64,000 nt of DNA from Terriglobales bacterium (GCA_030038475.1 JASHOU010000123.1:1-64000), one strand, 5' to 3'. Shown: positions 8,553 through 21,405, counted from the first letter of the stretch. The notes: generated from the letters alone by a model not told the origin. Numbers and translations are program-made.

Positions 8553-9269
8553 TCAGCCGCGCTCGAAAGCGTGCTTTTCTTCCAACTGTCGAAGTGCTTC
8601 GGCCATTTCCGATTCGAAACGGTGCTTCTGATCCATCAGCGCCGGAAGTGCAGCAGCGTAACACCGCTCGAGCCTAAGCAGGCCTTTCCGAGCGAGTCCG
8701 CCTGCGATCTCAGCGATGTGATCGGTATTACTGTCAAGATAAAGCGCCTCAGTCGGGTCACCCAGCCACACATCTCCACCGAGCAGATGCGTCTGCCAGT
8801 AGACTTTGCGTTCGATCAGGCACGAGATCTCTTCGTCGCTGGCATGGCCAAAAACCCACTGCCTGAGTTTGAAGTTGTAATGCCGGCTAGAGAATGGCAG
8901 CGGCACCAGCTTGCTCGATTTTGCAAACTCGATCTGTTTGTGGTCGACCTCTTTCCGCAGCGCATTGATGACCGGACCCTCTGTGTCTTTCGCTTCGAGT
9001 GAGGGCAACACTTCTCGCAGCGTGGCGGAAAGATTTACCGCCACCAGCGCGCGCAGGCCGTCGGAATTTTCCAGCCTGATTACCGCGTGCAGAACATCAA
9101 AGTCCGAACCCGAAGTGGCATGGCGAAAAGGCCAGTCCAACTCGAAACTCAGTGGCAGGCCGCTGCGGGTTACGTAGATTGTCTTCAATGTCGAAGTCAA
9201 TGAGCTCATGGCCGGTTCATGCCGAATCAATTTTACCCATTCTGCTGCGACGCTGTGGAAACGCATCAT
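8553..9269 (-). CDS. Conserved-looking protein of unknown function
   Basis: A 238-residue soluble protein (209-218 residues if a later Met is the start) with no signal peptide or membrane segment. It alternates strands and helices and ends in a charged helical tail (MAEALRQLEEKHAFERG). No domain or catalytic motif is recognised. It converges on the M13 peptidase gene and lies 13 bp from the stop of the membrane protein upstream on the same strand, so the two are probably one operon. Confidence 0.55.
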   Translation of the reverse strand: MMRFHSVAAEWVKLIRHEPAMSSLTSTLKTIYVTRSGLPLSFELDWPFRHATSGSDFDVLHAVIRLENSDGLRALVAVNLSATLREVLPSLEAKDTEGPVINALRKEVDHKQIEFAKSSKLVPLPFSSRHYNFKLRQWVFGHASDEEISCLIERKVYWQTHLLGGDVWLGDPTEALYLDSNTDHIAEIAGGLARKGLLRLERCYAAALPALMDQKHRFESEMAEALRQLEEKHAFERG

Positions 9270-9282
9270 GGTCGTCTCGCAA

Positions 9283-10560
9283 TCACGCCAGACGCATCAG
9301 CCCATACAGGTTGAACATGGCGGATCCGGCCAACAATGCAATCAGACAGGCTTTGACGAACAGGCCGGCGCGACTCTCCAGCAAGTCTGCGAACACGCCG
9401 CTAACGAAGACAAAAAGAAAAGCGAGTGTGGTGAGATAAAATCCACGTCCCGAAAAAGTGGAAGCGCCGAGCGCAAGGATCAGCAACAGTACCCAGATCA
9501 GCAGAGGCGCGGTGTTGCCGAAATAGCGTGTGCGTCCCCAGGCTCCATAAGCGACCATCGCCGCAGGCAAGGCGAGCAACAGCGCGGGGCTGCCGAGCAA
9601 AATTGTTTGCAGTGCCTTGCGATAGGAAACCGCTAGACCAAACGCCGCAGGTTCGAAGTCGATCCACTTCCCGTGCACCATTCCTTGCCAGAACAATCCC
9701 GGCTCACAAAAATACGCGGCAAACAACAGCACTGCGGCGACTGCGATTGCCATGATCCAGATTGCAATCACCGCACGCGGACGCACCGGAGCCACCCAAA
9801 ACATGATGGGCAAAATCGCCAGTGCTAATACTCCCAGCGAAAACTGGTTACCTGCGGCTAGGGCAAGCGACAAACCCAGAAGTAGAATGCGTCGTCCATT
9901 CCAGAACACAACTTCCCTCGGAGCATAGAGCGTGTGCGCGACGGCAATGGCGGTGAAGACCGTCCCGAATGCTCCCCAGACCGCGCCCATTTCCGCCACA
10001 CTCTCCCTGCCGGCGACATTCACGATCATCGCGGGGGAAAAGCAGTAGAGGGCGAGCGCGATATAGCCTCCGGCATTGCCGTAAAGCCTGCGCGCAACGT
10101 ACCAAAGCGAGGCTCCGAGCATAACGCCGAAGAACAGTTGCGGGGCCGCAGCCAGCAACGGCTGCAGCGAGTTCGGCAGCCACGAACCGGGACGCATCAG
10201 TAGCGGCGCAGCAGCAATGAGATAGTAAAGCGGCGAGCGATCCTGATCGTAACCGTCGCGAACGCGCAAATGTCCTTCGCGTCCGGTGGAGGGCAAGCCG
10301 GTGACAGCTTCCGAGCGCAACGATTCCGGAGTTCCTGCGATCGGCCCGCCTTCCCACTGCTGCAGCCCTTGATACATACGCAGAGCCTGATCGGAGTCCG
10401 GTATCGCACTTTGCAACGTCTGCACGCGAATCAGCCAAACACACTGCAAAAGAAAGACAAAGAGCAGCGCAGCCGCGGCAAATTGCGGAGCCCGAATATC
10501 CTCCGAATTGAGAACGTGACGCAACATTGGCGCAACAGAGAGAACGAAGTGTTTTACCAT
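9283..10560 (-). CDS. Multi-pass membrane protein, glycosyltransferase-39-like topology
   Basis: A 425-residue protein with about ten hydrophobic segments. The large first periplasmic loop holds charged residues, and the second helix begins DRSPLYYLIAAAPLL, similar to the HPPLYY motif of polyprenyl-phosphate-dependent glycosyltransferases (PMT/ArnT). The acidic DSDQ in the first loop could be the catalytic position. The ATG at 10560 is preferred to a TTG further upstream. The substrate is unknown. It is divergent from the CPBP protease with only 27 bp between the starts, so their promoters must overlap or lie inside the genes. Confidence 0.6.
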   Translation of the reverse strand: MVKHFVLSVAPMLRHVLNSEDIRAPQFAAAALLFVFLLQCVWLIRVQTLQSAIPDSDQALRMYQGLQQWEGGPIAGTPESLRSEAVTGLPSTGREGHLRVRDGYDQDRSPLYYLIAAAPLLMRPGSWLPNSLQPLLAAAPQLFFGVMLGASLWYVARRLYGNAGGYIALALYCFSPAMIVNVAGRESVAEMGAVWGAFGTVFTAIAVAHTLYAPREVVFWNGRRILLLGLSLALAAGNQFSLGVLALAILPIMFWVAPVRPRAVIAIWIMAIAVAAVLLFAAYFCEPGLFWQGMVHGKWIDFEPAAFGLAVSYRKALQTILLGSPALLLALPAAMVAYGAWGRTRYFGNTAPLLIWVLLLILALGASTFSGRGFYLTTLAFLFVFVSGVFADLLESRAGLFVKACLIALLAGSAMFNLYGLMRLA

Positions 10561-10587
10561 GTCCGAGATAGCGTTGGGCAACTAAAG

Positions 10588-11601
10588 ATGGATTTCGAAC
10601 AACTGCCGGCTTCCGGAGAACCAGAATCACCGCAGCCGATCGCCGATAATGACGAGGCAAAGCAAAATGCGCTAGCTTCTGCTTCGCCGCTTCCACCATC
10701 GTCACTCCATCGGCGTCGCGAGTCTCCTTTGCGCGATGTGTTCCTCAGTCCCACCGGGCTCTATCCGGGAACGCGCTGGCTGATCTACTTGGCAATGGCG
10801 TTTGTCGTCTTCCAGGTGGAAGGGTGGCTGATCGCATCGCTGCACTCGCAGGTCAACCTTTATTGGTGGCGAATGATGGTCGAAGCCAGCATGATGCTCG
10901 CGGCAATCTTACCGGGTTTTGCGATGGCCCGGATCGAAGGTTGTGCGTTCGGCGATTTCGGCCTGCCTGCGCGGCGAGCGTTTGGGCGGAACTTCTGGGT
11001 GGGGACGTTATGGGGAATCGCCTCGCTCAGCATACTGATGCTGGCATTACGAATCGCAGGAGTGTTTCGATTCGAGGCGTTGTCGCTGCATGGTTTGTTC
11101 GTCTGGAAATTCGGCGCATATTACGCTGTGTTCTTCCTGTTCACCGGATTCTTCGAAGAATTTCTTGTTCGCGGCTACTCGCTGTGGGTGCTCGCGCGCG
11201 GGATGAATTTTTGGCCGGCAGCGGCTCTCCTATCGGTTTCGTTCGGTGCGATTCACAGCGCGAATTCAGGCGAAGCGAAAACTGGGCTTGTCGCCGCTGG
11301 ACTGCTCGGATTTTTTCTCTGCCTCACGTTAAGACGCACCGGCGACCTGTGGTGGGCGGTTGGCTTTCACATGGCCTGGGATTGGGGCGAAACTTACCTC
11401 TATTCCGTTCCAGACAGCGGCGCGATTCTACCCGGGCATCTGCTCAACTCCAGCTTGCGCGGCCCCGAGTGGCTCGCCGGAGGTTCGGTCGGCCCCGAAG
11501 GTAGCTATCTGGTTTTTGCCCTCATCGGAGCGCTCTGGTTTTTATTTGACAGGGCCTATCCGGAGGTGAAGTACGCAGTGCCGCAGCCGGCAAGAATCTG
11601 A
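10588..11601 (+). CDS. CPBP family intramembrane metalloprotease (CAAX/Abi type)
   Basis: A 337-residue membrane protein with about eight membrane segments. The catalytic motifs are EEFLVR (Glu190, Glu191, Arg195), the second-helix His223 in FGAIHSAN, and a third motif GFHMAWDWG. The first 60 residues are polar and disordered. The start at 10588 is the first reasonable Met; an upstream extension would run antisense through the neighbouring gene. Bacterial members cleave membrane peptides or act in stress tolerance. The substrate is unknown. Confidence 0.88.
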   Translation: MDFEQLPASGEPESPQPIADNDEAKQNALASASPLPPSSLHRRRESPLRDVFLSPTGLYPGTRWLIYLAMAFVVFQVEGWLIASLHSQVNLYWWRMMVEASMMLAAILPGFAMARIEGCAFGDFGLPARRAFGRNFWVGTLWGIASLSILMLALRIAGVFRFEALSLHGLFVWKFGAYYAVFFLFTGFFEEFLVRGYSLWVLARGMNFWPAAALLSVSFGAIHSANSGEAKTGLVAAGLLGFFLCLTLRRTGDLWWAVGFHMAWDWGETYLYSVPDSGAILPGHLLNSSLRGPEWLAGGSVGPEGSYLVFALIGALWFLFDRAYPEVKYAVPQPARI

Positions 11602-11653
11602 TGCACTCGGATCGGCAGCGCGCGTTTCTGAGGAACTTCCTGGACAGAGATAC

Positions 11654-14455
<2,802 letters not shown>

Positions 14456-14609
14456 TTAGGCGATTTCGAGAGCGGAACCGTGACCGTAAACGTTGGGTTT
14501 TGTGGTGGTTAGGAAGCCCGGTTGAGAATGTGAAACTGGCAGGTCATGCAGGCTGGAGAAAGCCCAAAAAAAAACTGGAGCACAGGATCTAGATCTCGGC
14601 TAACAGTCG

Positions 14610-15239
14610 TTAATGCGCGCGCGATGATGCTGGGCCGAAATGCAGGCCGTCCATCAGTTCGTCGAGTTCATCGTCGCTCGACGCGATGAACGTGAACGAC
14701 ACGATCTGGCCCTTGGCCAGTAGAACCAGCGTGCACTGGTGCATGGTGAGCTTGTCGCTGATAGCTTTGGCAAAATCGGCGCGCAGCAAATGCCGGGAGT
14801 CTTCATCGACCGCATACGGTTCACCTTCGACTTTGAAACCTTTGGCGGTGACGATTTCAGTTAGCGCACCGGCATAGTCTTCCGCTTTTTTGAGCCCTGG
14901 ATAGGACGCCGCGCTCTCGGAGGCAATCACGACCGCAGAGTTGATCGTATCGGTCGTGGCCTCGGGCGGGTGCTCGAAAACAGCTAGAAGAACCGCGGCT
15001 TTGGGAGTCTCATTGCCTTCCTGCATTTCTTCGGTGCGATCGACCCAGCCATAGGGGATTCTGTAATGGAACCCGAATGTCTTGTTACCGTAAAGCTGTG
15101 CGTCGTCGCCGCGTGTAGCAGCAGGCGAGGAATTCTGACGAGCTTTTGGCTGGGTGTTGGCTTGCCCCAGCGTTTGAGCATGCGCACCGACGGTGAAGCC
15201 CAGAGTCAATGCGGCAATCGCTGCGATCCGGATGTGCAT
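14610..15239 (-). CDS. Exported protein of unknown function
   Basis: A 209-residue protein with a signal peptide (MHIRIAAIAALTLGFTVGAHAQ) and then a Gln/Ala/Ser-rich linker. A compact mixed domain follows, with a conserved-looking FGFHYRIPYGWVDRTEEM segment, the kind of fold seen in PsbP/MOG1-like exported proteins. The start at 15239 is set by the signal peptide. It ends 265 bp upstream of gyrB on the same strand. The function is unknown. Confidence 0.65.
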   Translation of the reverse strand: MHIRIAAIAALTLGFTVGAHAQTLGQANTQPKARQNSSPAATRGDDAQLYGNKTFGFHYRIPYGWVDRTEEMQEGNETPKAAVLLAVFEHPPEATTDTINSAVVIASESAASYPGLKKAEDYAGALTEIVTAKGFKVEGEPYAVDEDSRHLLRADFAKAISDKLTMHQCTLVLLAKGQIVSFTFIASSDDELDELMDGLHFGPASSRAH

Positions 15240-15376
15240 GTCAGAGAAATCAGCTGAAATAAGTTTACATGCTTCGAATTGCGGACGAGCATCGCCGGAT
15301 GTGGTTTCGTTTCCAACTAGAAGAAAACCGAGAACCCATGCCTTCCGAGATTTACCCGCTATCTGAGTGCTGACTC

Positions 15377-16510
15377 CTAATCGATGAACATGCAGTCCCC
15401 GTAGGAATAGAAGCGGTAGCCGGAGTCGATCGCGTGACGGTATGCAGCCATCACTGAATCCTTCCCGCCCAGAGCGCACACCATCATTAGCAGCGTAGAT
15501 TGCGGCAGGTGAAAGTTGGTCAGCAGGGCATCTGTGATGCGGAAACGATAGCCGGGATAGATGAACAAGTCGGCTTCGCCGCTTCCGGCTCCCACGCGAT
15601 TCAGACTGGCGCATTCGGTGTCCATTTTGGCTGCGTGCTCAAGCGTGCGAACCGTGGTTGTCCCCACAGCGACAACGCGCCGCTTCTCCGCTTTGGCGCG
15701 GTTGATTGCTTCGGCAGCCTCAGCTGAAATTTCGTACCACTCTCGGTGCAATTTGTGGTCTTCGACTTTTTCCACTCGCACCGGCTGGAAGGTACCGAGG
15801 CCGACATGCAACGTGATCTCAGCAATTTCAACTCCGCGGGTGCGAATTTCATCGAGTATCTGCGGTGTGAAGTGCAACCCGGCTGTCGGCGCTGCGACAG
15901 ACCCCCGGTCTCGCGCGTAGACCGTCTGGTAGCGATCACGGTCGGCTGGCTGATCTCCTCGACTTATGTAGGGTGGAAGCGGCACGTGCCCGATGCGCTC
16001 CACGCAAGCGAAGAAATCCTGGACAGCCGCGAAACGAATTCGGCGCTCGCCGAAGCTGCCGCGCTCGGTAACCTCCGCCTCGAGTTCGGTCGCAGCGCCG
16101 CATGACTCGCTTGGGGGTGAGGAATCAAAGAAAAGTCTTTCTCCGACTCTGATTTTTCTTCCGGGTCGCACCAGACACTCCCATTCCATCGGATCTTCCG
16201 ATACCTGGCGTGTGAGCAGAACTTCCACCCGGCCGCGCAGAAAATCTCTCGTCGCCCGATTGCGCGGGCTTGGATGCTGCGCGTGTTCCCCGCTGCGATG
16301 ACCATAAATCCGCGCCGGGAATACGCGTGTATTGTTCAGGACGAGCAGGTCGCTGGCGCGCAGCAAGCCGGGGAATTCACGAAATGTGCGGTCCCGCCGA
16401 GCTCCCGATTCTCGATTCAGATGCAGCAGACGCGATGAGGCGCGGTCAGCCAATGGCTGCTGCGCAATCCGCTCCGGCAGCAGATCATAGTCGAAATCCG
16501 AGACAAGCAT
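15377..16510 (-). CDS. queA: tRNA preQ1(34) S-adenosylmethionine ribosyltransferase-isomerase
   Basis: QueA transfers and isomerises the ribosyl moiety of SAM onto preQ1 at tRNA position 34, giving epoxyqueuosine. The 377-residue protein shows the family hallmarks: N-terminal [32 protein letters not shown], the central [26 protein letters not shown], and the C-terminal [18 protein letters not shown]. It is slightly longer than the usual 340-360 residues because of an insert near residue 75. Synthesis of preQ1 or its uptake is not encoded nearby. Confidence 0.96.
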   Translation of the reverse strand: MLVSDFDYDLLPERIAQQPLADRASSRLLHLNRESGARRDRTFREFPGLLRASDLLVLNNTRVFPARIYGHRSGEHAQHPSPRNRATRDFLRGRVEVLLTRQVSEDPMEWECLVRPGRKIRVGERLFFDSSPPSESCGAATELEAEVTERGSFGERRIRFAAVQDFFACVERIGHVPLPPYISRGDQPADRDRYQTVYARDRGSVAAPTAGLHFTPQILDEIRTRGVEIAEITLHVGLGTFQPVRVEKVEDHKLHREWYEISAEAAEAINRAKAEKRRVVAVGTTTVRTLEHAAKMDTECASLNRVGAGSGEADLFIYPGYRFRITDALLTNFHLPQSTLLMMVCALGGKDSVMAAYRHAIDSGYRFYSYGDCMFID

Positions 16511-16594
16511 CGAGAAGATTATAAGTTTGAGCGGCGATAGCAGCGCGAGCGGAACGTCTGCGCCATCCTGCGTTCATTCCTCTCGATCACTATT

Positions 16595-18085
16595 TCACTC
16601 CATCGTTTCGAGCGCGGCCATGGTTTCGATGCCATCCCACAGATTCTGTAGCCGGATGTTCTCGTTGGCGGAGTGCTGGTTATTGTCGTAGTTGGCAATC
16701 GGGACAGTGATTGTAAGCGTGCCCAGTGTTTGTTCGATCATTTCGAGCGGAACGCTTCCTCCCATCGTCGGTAACTTCACGACCGGCCCGCGAGCGCTTT
16801 CGACGGCGGCAATGACTTCCCGCGACATCGGCAAGTCCATGGACGTGCGCACCGCGTTGTACCCAGTCGAATCGAGTTTCACCAAAGCCACGCGTGAATG
16901 CTCGATCAGAGTCGTCTGATCGGGTGGCGTGCCGGTTATGAAATAGCCTTGCGCTGTGATGTAGTCGACGACGCGCTGTTGTTGTGTCTTCCAGTCGAGA
17001 CCCTTGACGAGCCGAAGATCGATGTCGGCGGTTGCCGACGAGGGAATCACATTGTTCGCCTTGGCTCCGGTGCGCGCCGACGAGAAGCCGTCGATATTCA
17101 GCGACGGCTCGTTGAGCATAGCGAGCAAGCGCTGGCCGCCGCCGTCAGTGTGGCCGAGTCCAAACTCGTGCCGCAGCATATCTTCGTTTCGCGGCGCATC
17201 GGCGATCGCTTGCTTTTCGATCTCGCTGAGCGGCGCGACGCCGTCGTAGAAGTGCGGAATGAGGACATGGCCAGTGGCATCTTTCATTCCTGCCAACAAC
17301 TGCGCCAGCATCATTGCGGGATTGGGAGCCCAATTGCCGTAATGGCCGCTGTGCAGTTCCCGATTGGGGCCATAAACGGTGATTTCGAGGTGGGTTACGC
17401 CGCGCGCGCCAAAAACCACACTTTGGCGTCCGCTCTGGTCAACCGGGCCATCGCAGATGAGCCAGACGTCGCCACCGAGTTCGTCGCGATATTTCTCCAG
17501 CACCTCGCGAAGATGAGTCGATCCCGCTTCCTCTTCACCTTCCCAGACGAAACGCAGATTTGCCTTAAACGGAATCTGCGCGGATTCCAGTGCGTCGAGC
17601 GCCGTGAGCTGCGTGAGGATCGCGGCCTTATCGTCGGAGGCCGAGCGGGCGTAAATGCGTGGCTCGCCGTTCACAATGCGCGTTACCGGCGTGAAGGGCT
17701 CCTTGGTTTCCCACTCGTCGGGAGTGACGGGCTGACCGTCATAGTGCGCGTAGAAAACAAATGTGTGCTTTGCTCCAGGTGTTTTAATCTCGCCGTAAAC
17801 GACGGGATTCGCGCTGGGTGCGAGCAGCAATTTCGCCTCCACATGACGTCGCCCCAGCATCTGCGCAAGCGTCTCGGCATTGCGATGGATGTTCGCGGTG
17901 TCGGTGGCAACGTTTGGAATGGAGAGCAGAGCGTTGAACTCTCGGAGTATTTCCTGCTCATGGGCAGTGCGCCATTGGTGCGCAGCGTCTTTTGGCGTTT
18001 GCGCCAGGAGGATGTCCGAAGAGAGGATAACCGAAGAAATGACCACTGCAACCAGCGGAATGACTGTGCGGCCGAATCCGATCAT
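16595..18085 (-). CDS. Exported M20 family metallopeptidase
   Basis: A 496-residue di-zinc exopeptidase with an N-terminal signal or anchor (residues 1-29). Metal and catalytic residues are visible: His114 in YAHYDGQ, Asp151 in ARSASDDKA, the Glu pair near 184 in WEGEEEAGS, Asp in LICDGP, and a late His in NNQHSANENI. The dimerisation domain sits between residues 230 and 390. It resembles secreted dipeptidases of the M20 group such as carnosinase-like enzymes. It probably trims peptides in the periplasm. The antisense frame is open throughout this gene but is not coding. Confidence 0.9.
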   Translation of the reverse strand: MIGFGRTVIPLVAVVISSVILSSDILLAQTPKDAAHQWRTAHEQEILREFNALLSIPNVATDTANIHRNAETLAQMLGRRHVEAKLLLAPSANPVVYGEIKTPGAKHTFVFYAHYDGQPVTPDEWETKEPFTPVTRIVNGEPRIYARSASDDKAAILTQLTALDALESAQIPFKANLRFVWEGEEEAGSTHLREVLEKYRDELGGDVWLICDGPVDQSGRQSVVFGARGVTHLEITVYGPNRELHSGHYGNWAPNPAMMLAQLLAGMKDATGHVLIPHFYDGVAPLSEIEKQAIADAPRNEDMLRHEFGLGHTDGGGQRLLAMLNEPSLNIDGFSSARTGAKANNVIPSSATADIDLRLVKGLDWKTQQQRVVDYITAQGYFITGTPPDQTTLIEHSRVALVKLDSTGYNAVRTSMDLPMSREVIAAVESARGPVVKLPTMGGSVPLEMIEQTLGTLTITVPIANYDNNQHSANENIRLQNLWDGIETMAALETME

Positions 18086-18148
18086 GCGACGATTTTTACA
18101 TATTTTTGCTCAGCAAATGGTTGTAAGGTTTCCGAGGCGTGCGGTACC

Positions 18149-18880
18149 ATGGCCGCTATGGCCAGCGATCGTCGGCATCGCCTCGCGATTGTGCAGTACG
18201 GCCGAATGTTGCACGAAAGCGGTTTTGTTGCGGCCACCGACGGGAATCTCTCGGTCCGTCTCGACGAATCACGCCTTTTGGTTACTCCTACCTGTATCAG
18301 CAAAGGTAGGATGCGCACCTCAGACCTCGTACTTGTTGACACGGATGGCAAGCGCTTGGCCGGTAAGCGCAGGGTTTCGAGCGAACTGGGGATGCACCTG
18401 TTGATTTATCGCATACGCCCAGACGTGTACGGCATCGTGCACGCACACCCCCCGACAGCCACGGGCTTTGCCGCTTCCGGACTTGACTTGAACCGGCCGC
18501 TGGTGTGCGAGGTCGTCGTGGGTCTTGGCTCCATTCCGCTGGCGCGCTATGGAACTCCGGGCACTCCCGAACTGACCGATGCGCTCGAACCATTGGTTCC
18601 ACACTACGACGCGATCCTGATGGCGAATCATGGGGTGGTGACCTTTGGGCCGTCACTTGAAAGTGCCTACATGAAAATGGAAACCGTAGAGCACTTCGCC
18701 AAGATCGCGCTGGTTACACACGTGCTGGGCAACGAGCAGCCGCTCAGTGAAAAAGAAGTGCAGAAACTGTACGAGGTACGAAACCGCTATAACGGCGGCG
18801 GACCTCATGCGGCGCCGCACAAGCCTCGGGTTTCGAGCGACAGCATTCGATTAGACGAGACTGCCGTTGACCGGTCTTGA
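18149..18880 (+). CDS. Class II aldolase/adducin family protein
   Basis: A 243-residue zinc-dependent aldolase-type protein. Motifs are DGNLSVR (31-37), SKG near 51, the acid/base Glu79 in SSELGMH, and zinc ligands His98 and His100 in HAHPPT and His161 in MANHG. This set matches L-fuculose-phosphate and L-ribulose-phosphate family enzymes, which cleave or epimerise sugar phosphates. The exact substrate is open. I start it at the ATG at 18149; upstream the frame is antisense to the M20 peptidase. Confidence 0.88.
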   Translation: MAAMASDRRHRLAIVQYGRMLHESGFVAATDGNLSVRLDESRLLVTPTCISKGRMRTSDLVLVDTDGKRLAGKRRVSSELGMHLLIYRIRPDVYGIVHAHPPTATGFAASGLDLNRPLVCEVVVGLGSIPLARYGTPGTPELTDALEPLVPHYDAILMANHGVVTFGPSLESAYMKMETVEHFAKIALVTHVLGNEQPLSEKEVQKLYEVRNRYNGGGPHAAPHKPRVSSDSIRLDETAVDRS

Positions 18881-18898
18881 CCCCCCCAACGAGACGAT

Positions 18899-18925
18899 GC
18901 CGAGCCGGTAAAGCCGGGCAGTCGG
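18899..18925. terminator. Compound hairpin between convergent genes
   Basis: An outer GCCGA/TCGGC pair encloses CCGG arms around a short loop. It lies 19 bp after the aldolase stop and just before the receptor stop on the other strand. There is no clear U-tract, so function as a terminator is only suggested. Confidence 0.35.
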
Positions 18926-18932
18926 CTGCAAG

Positions 18933-21128
18933 TTATTCCCCTCCAATTCGAAATCTGAACCCCACGCGGAAGTTGGCCGACAGCGCCGGATATCCCAGCA
19001 CCTCATTGTAGTGATCATTGAGTGCGTTTTGGACGTTGACGTAGGCCGTGACGCGCGAATTGATCGCATACCAGCCGCCTAGATCGACGCGTGCGTAGCC
19101 GGCCGCGTGCGTGATGCCGAAGCCGTCAAAGTCAGAATCCGGCCGGCGGCCTACAAAACTTCCCGCCAGGTTTGCGCCCCAACGTGTTCCCAAATAGCTG
19201 AGGAGCGTCGTGGCCGAATGCTTCGGCCTGCGCAGCAAAGGATCTCCCGGCGCATAAGGAAAACCACAAGGGTTTGCAGCCGTACACGCGGGATTTTCGA
19301 GAACCTGAGTCGAGGTATAGGTGTAGGCGGTCGTTAGTGACAATCTCGATCGGATTCTGCCTTGCAACTCAAGTTCGGCACCGTGAGCAAAAGACTGTTC
19401 CAGGTTGAAAAATTGATATTCGCCCGTCTGGTTCGGAATTGCCTCAATCTGATCGTGGAAAAGATTGTTGAAGTAGGTTGCGTTCAAAGCCCAGCGTCCG
19501 CTAAAAAGCCCCTGCTCCAAACCGGCTTCAAAGGACCGGGTGCGTTCCGGCAACAAGCCGGGATTCGAAGCGTAGTAATATCCAGGTTCGCCAAAAACCT
19601 CGTAGAGAGCCGGTATCATGAATCCGGTGGCGTAGGAAAAACGCAATCGGGTTCCAGAAAACATGTCTCCCCCACGCAGCGCCAGCAGAGTTAGAGCAAC
19701 GCGTGGCACTCCCGTATTACCGAATTCGCTGTTGTGCACGAAACGGCCACCCGCGATCGCCGAGAGTCGGCCCAACGTGAACTGTTGTTGTAAATATGTA
19801 TCCTGCTCCAATCGCTGCCCTGCAGCGGGTGGAGGAAAATCCATATCGTTGACGAAGCCGTTTTCATTCTCGATGCGATAGCCAAACGTGCTGTGCGACC
19901 AAGTCCGCTCCGAGTAATCGCCCTGATATTCGAATCCAGCGCGGTTGTCGTGAGTCTCGTAACGATCCGGAAAATCGTCGTAACTCGCAGGATTGCTGTT
20001 GAGGTTGGTGTCAGTGTAACGATAGAGTGAGTCAAAGCCCGTGAGGCGGTGTTGCCAGCCCGAGGGCGCGCTGATCGTGAGTTGCACGCTGCCGAGGAGA
20101 TTGTTCTGGTGCGACCATTCGCTGGGATCAGGCGCCAGAAGCGGATCGCCGTTGAACTTCCATTCGCCGGGCACACCTGTGTAGCTGTTGGAGTGCCGGA
20201 CTCGAATGCGCAGTCCAATCTCATCGGTGATTGCCGCGCCAACGTTCGCACCCTGCAGCGAGTCAGAGTAAGCATCGTTTATGCCTTGCCCATTTGTGTT
20301 GAACTGATCGCCAAAGAAGTTGTAGTCGAAGCGTCCGCGGGCTCCGGCGAGCGAGGCATAACCGTTCGCTGTTCCGAAATTCCCTCCGTCGGCGCCAAAG
20401 CGAAGTTCGGGCACTCGGGTGCTTCCCGTGCGCGTCCACACCTGCACCACGCTCGTCATCGCATCTGAGCCATATAGAGTGCTTTGCGCCCCGCGCACGA
20501 ATTCCAGGCGGTCGGCTTCCGTCAGTGGCAGCGTGCCAAAGTCAAACGTGTCTCCGGGATTATCGATGGCAACTCCATCGACAATCACTTTGTTGTAGGT
20601 GGACTCGCCGCCGCGAACAAATAGCGATGAAATGCCTCCGCGTTGCCCGGCGGTGTTCACGACCGCTCCAGGCAGGAAGCGCAAGACATCATCGGACGCA
20701 ATCGGCTGCATCGTTTCCAGTTGCTGGCCGTTTAGGCTGTCGACATCGCTGCCTGCGCTCTGGCTGGAAACGGGAGTGCGGGTCGCAGTTACGACCACAG
20801 TTTCCGCCGCAGGGGCGATGCGGAGCTTGATCGTGATGCTTTCAGCAGACGGAGAAAGATCCACGGTCTGTGCTGCGAATCCCGGAGCCAGCACCTGGAC
20901 ATGATACGATCCTCGTGTAGCCTCACGAAAAACTGCCAGGCCTTCGGCCGATGTGCTCTGCACGGCCGCGGGAAGGGACCTTCCAGTCGCCAGCAGTCGC
21001 ACCTCGGCCCCAGCGACGACAGCATCTTGAGGATCGACAACCTTGATTTTGATTTCAGCGGAAGCAATCGACACCAGACAGAGTGCCCATAGAGAAAAAA
21101 CACCGGCCAATACGCGATAGCAGCGCAT
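18933..21128 (-). CDS. TonB-dependent outer-membrane receptor, BtuB-like (cobalamin uptake)
   Basis: A 731-residue receptor. A signal peptide (1-29) is followed by an Ig-like carboxypeptidase-regulatory domain (about 30-110), a TonB box (ETVVVTATRTP), a plug with the SLFVRGGESTYNKVIVDG signature, and a 22-strand-type barrel ending in FRVGFRFRIGGE. The start at 21128 has AAAGGAGA at ideal spacing. The cobalamin riboswitch immediately upstream shows the likely cargo is vitamin B12 or a corrinoid. No periplasmic binding protein or BtuCD genes are adjacent. Confidence 0.93.
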   Translation of the reverse strand: MRCYRVLAGVFSLWALCLVSIASAEIKIKVVDPQDAVVAGAEVRLLATGRSLPAAVQSTSAEGLAVFREATRGSYHVQVLAPGFAAQTVDLSPSAESITIKLRIAPAAETVVVTATRTPVSSQSAGSDVDSLNGQQLETMQPIASDDVLRFLPGAVVNTAGQRGGISSLFVRGGESTYNKVIVDGVAIDNPGDTFDFGTLPLTEADRLEFVRGAQSTLYGSDAMTSVVQVWTRTGSTRVPELRFGADGGNFGTANGYASLAGARGRFDYNFFGDQFNTNGQGINDAYSDSLQGANVGAAITDEIGLRIRVRHSNSYTGVPGEWKFNGDPLLAPDPSEWSHQNNLLGSVQLTISAPSGWQHRLTGFDSLYRYTDTNLNSNPASYDDFPDRYETHDNRAGFEYQGDYSERTWSHSTFGYRIENENGFVNDMDFPPPAAGQRLEQDTYLQQQFTLGRLSAIAGGRFVHNSEFGNTGVPRVALTLLALRGGDMFSGTRLRFSYATGFMIPALYEVFGEPGYYYASNPGLLPERTRSFEAGLEQGLFSGRWALNATYFNNLFHDQIEAIPNQTGEYQFFNLEQSFAHGAELELQGRIRSRLSLTTAYTYTSTQVLENPACTAANPCGFPYAPGDPLLRRPKHSATTLLSYLGTRWGANLAGSFVGRRPDSDFDGFGITHAAGYARVDLGGWYAINSRVTAYVNVQNALNDHYNEVLGYPALSANFRVGFRFRIGGE

Positions 21129-21165
21129 ACACGTCTCCTTTGTCACGCGAAAGGGTTGTGTGGAC

Positions 21166-21405
21166 GGTTCACGCCGGTCTCCTGGCTTTGCGAGTCAGGA
21201 TGCGAGCTGTGCTCGAAATGAGCTTGTGCTCAGCATCCGGTTGCTGCGATCGGCCTTCCCAGATTTCCCTGCTAAGGTTTTTCCCTTCCAGGTTTCACCC
21301 AGTGACCGATTACGATTTCCTCGCTTACAGTTGCGCGGCAGCGCGGGAATTACACCCGCTTCCCATAGTGCCGGCCTATCGCCGGCCTACGATCATGCGC
21401 GAACC
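21166..21405 (-). promoter_or_regulatory. Cobalamin (adenosylcobalamin) riboswitch
   Basis: On the minus strand this leader carries the conserved B12-class core. It has AATTCCCGCGCTGCCGCGCAA then CTGTAA, GTCACTGGG, and the B12 box GCCAGGAGACCGGC near its 3' end. The closing stem P1 pairs GGTTCGCGC (21397-21405) with GCGTGAACC (21166-21174), with one G-U pair. It ends about 40 bases before the ribosome site of the BtuB-like gene, so it probably blocks translation or transcription when B12 is plentiful. Confidence 0.95.

Noticed and set aside
16898-18148. A long plus-strand open frame that runs in frame into the class II aldolase and would make a 660-residue fusion
   Set aside because: It is antisense to the well-supported M20 peptidase. 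The aldolase family begins at the ATG at 18149, and the upstream translation is Arg/Val/Leu-rich with no domain.
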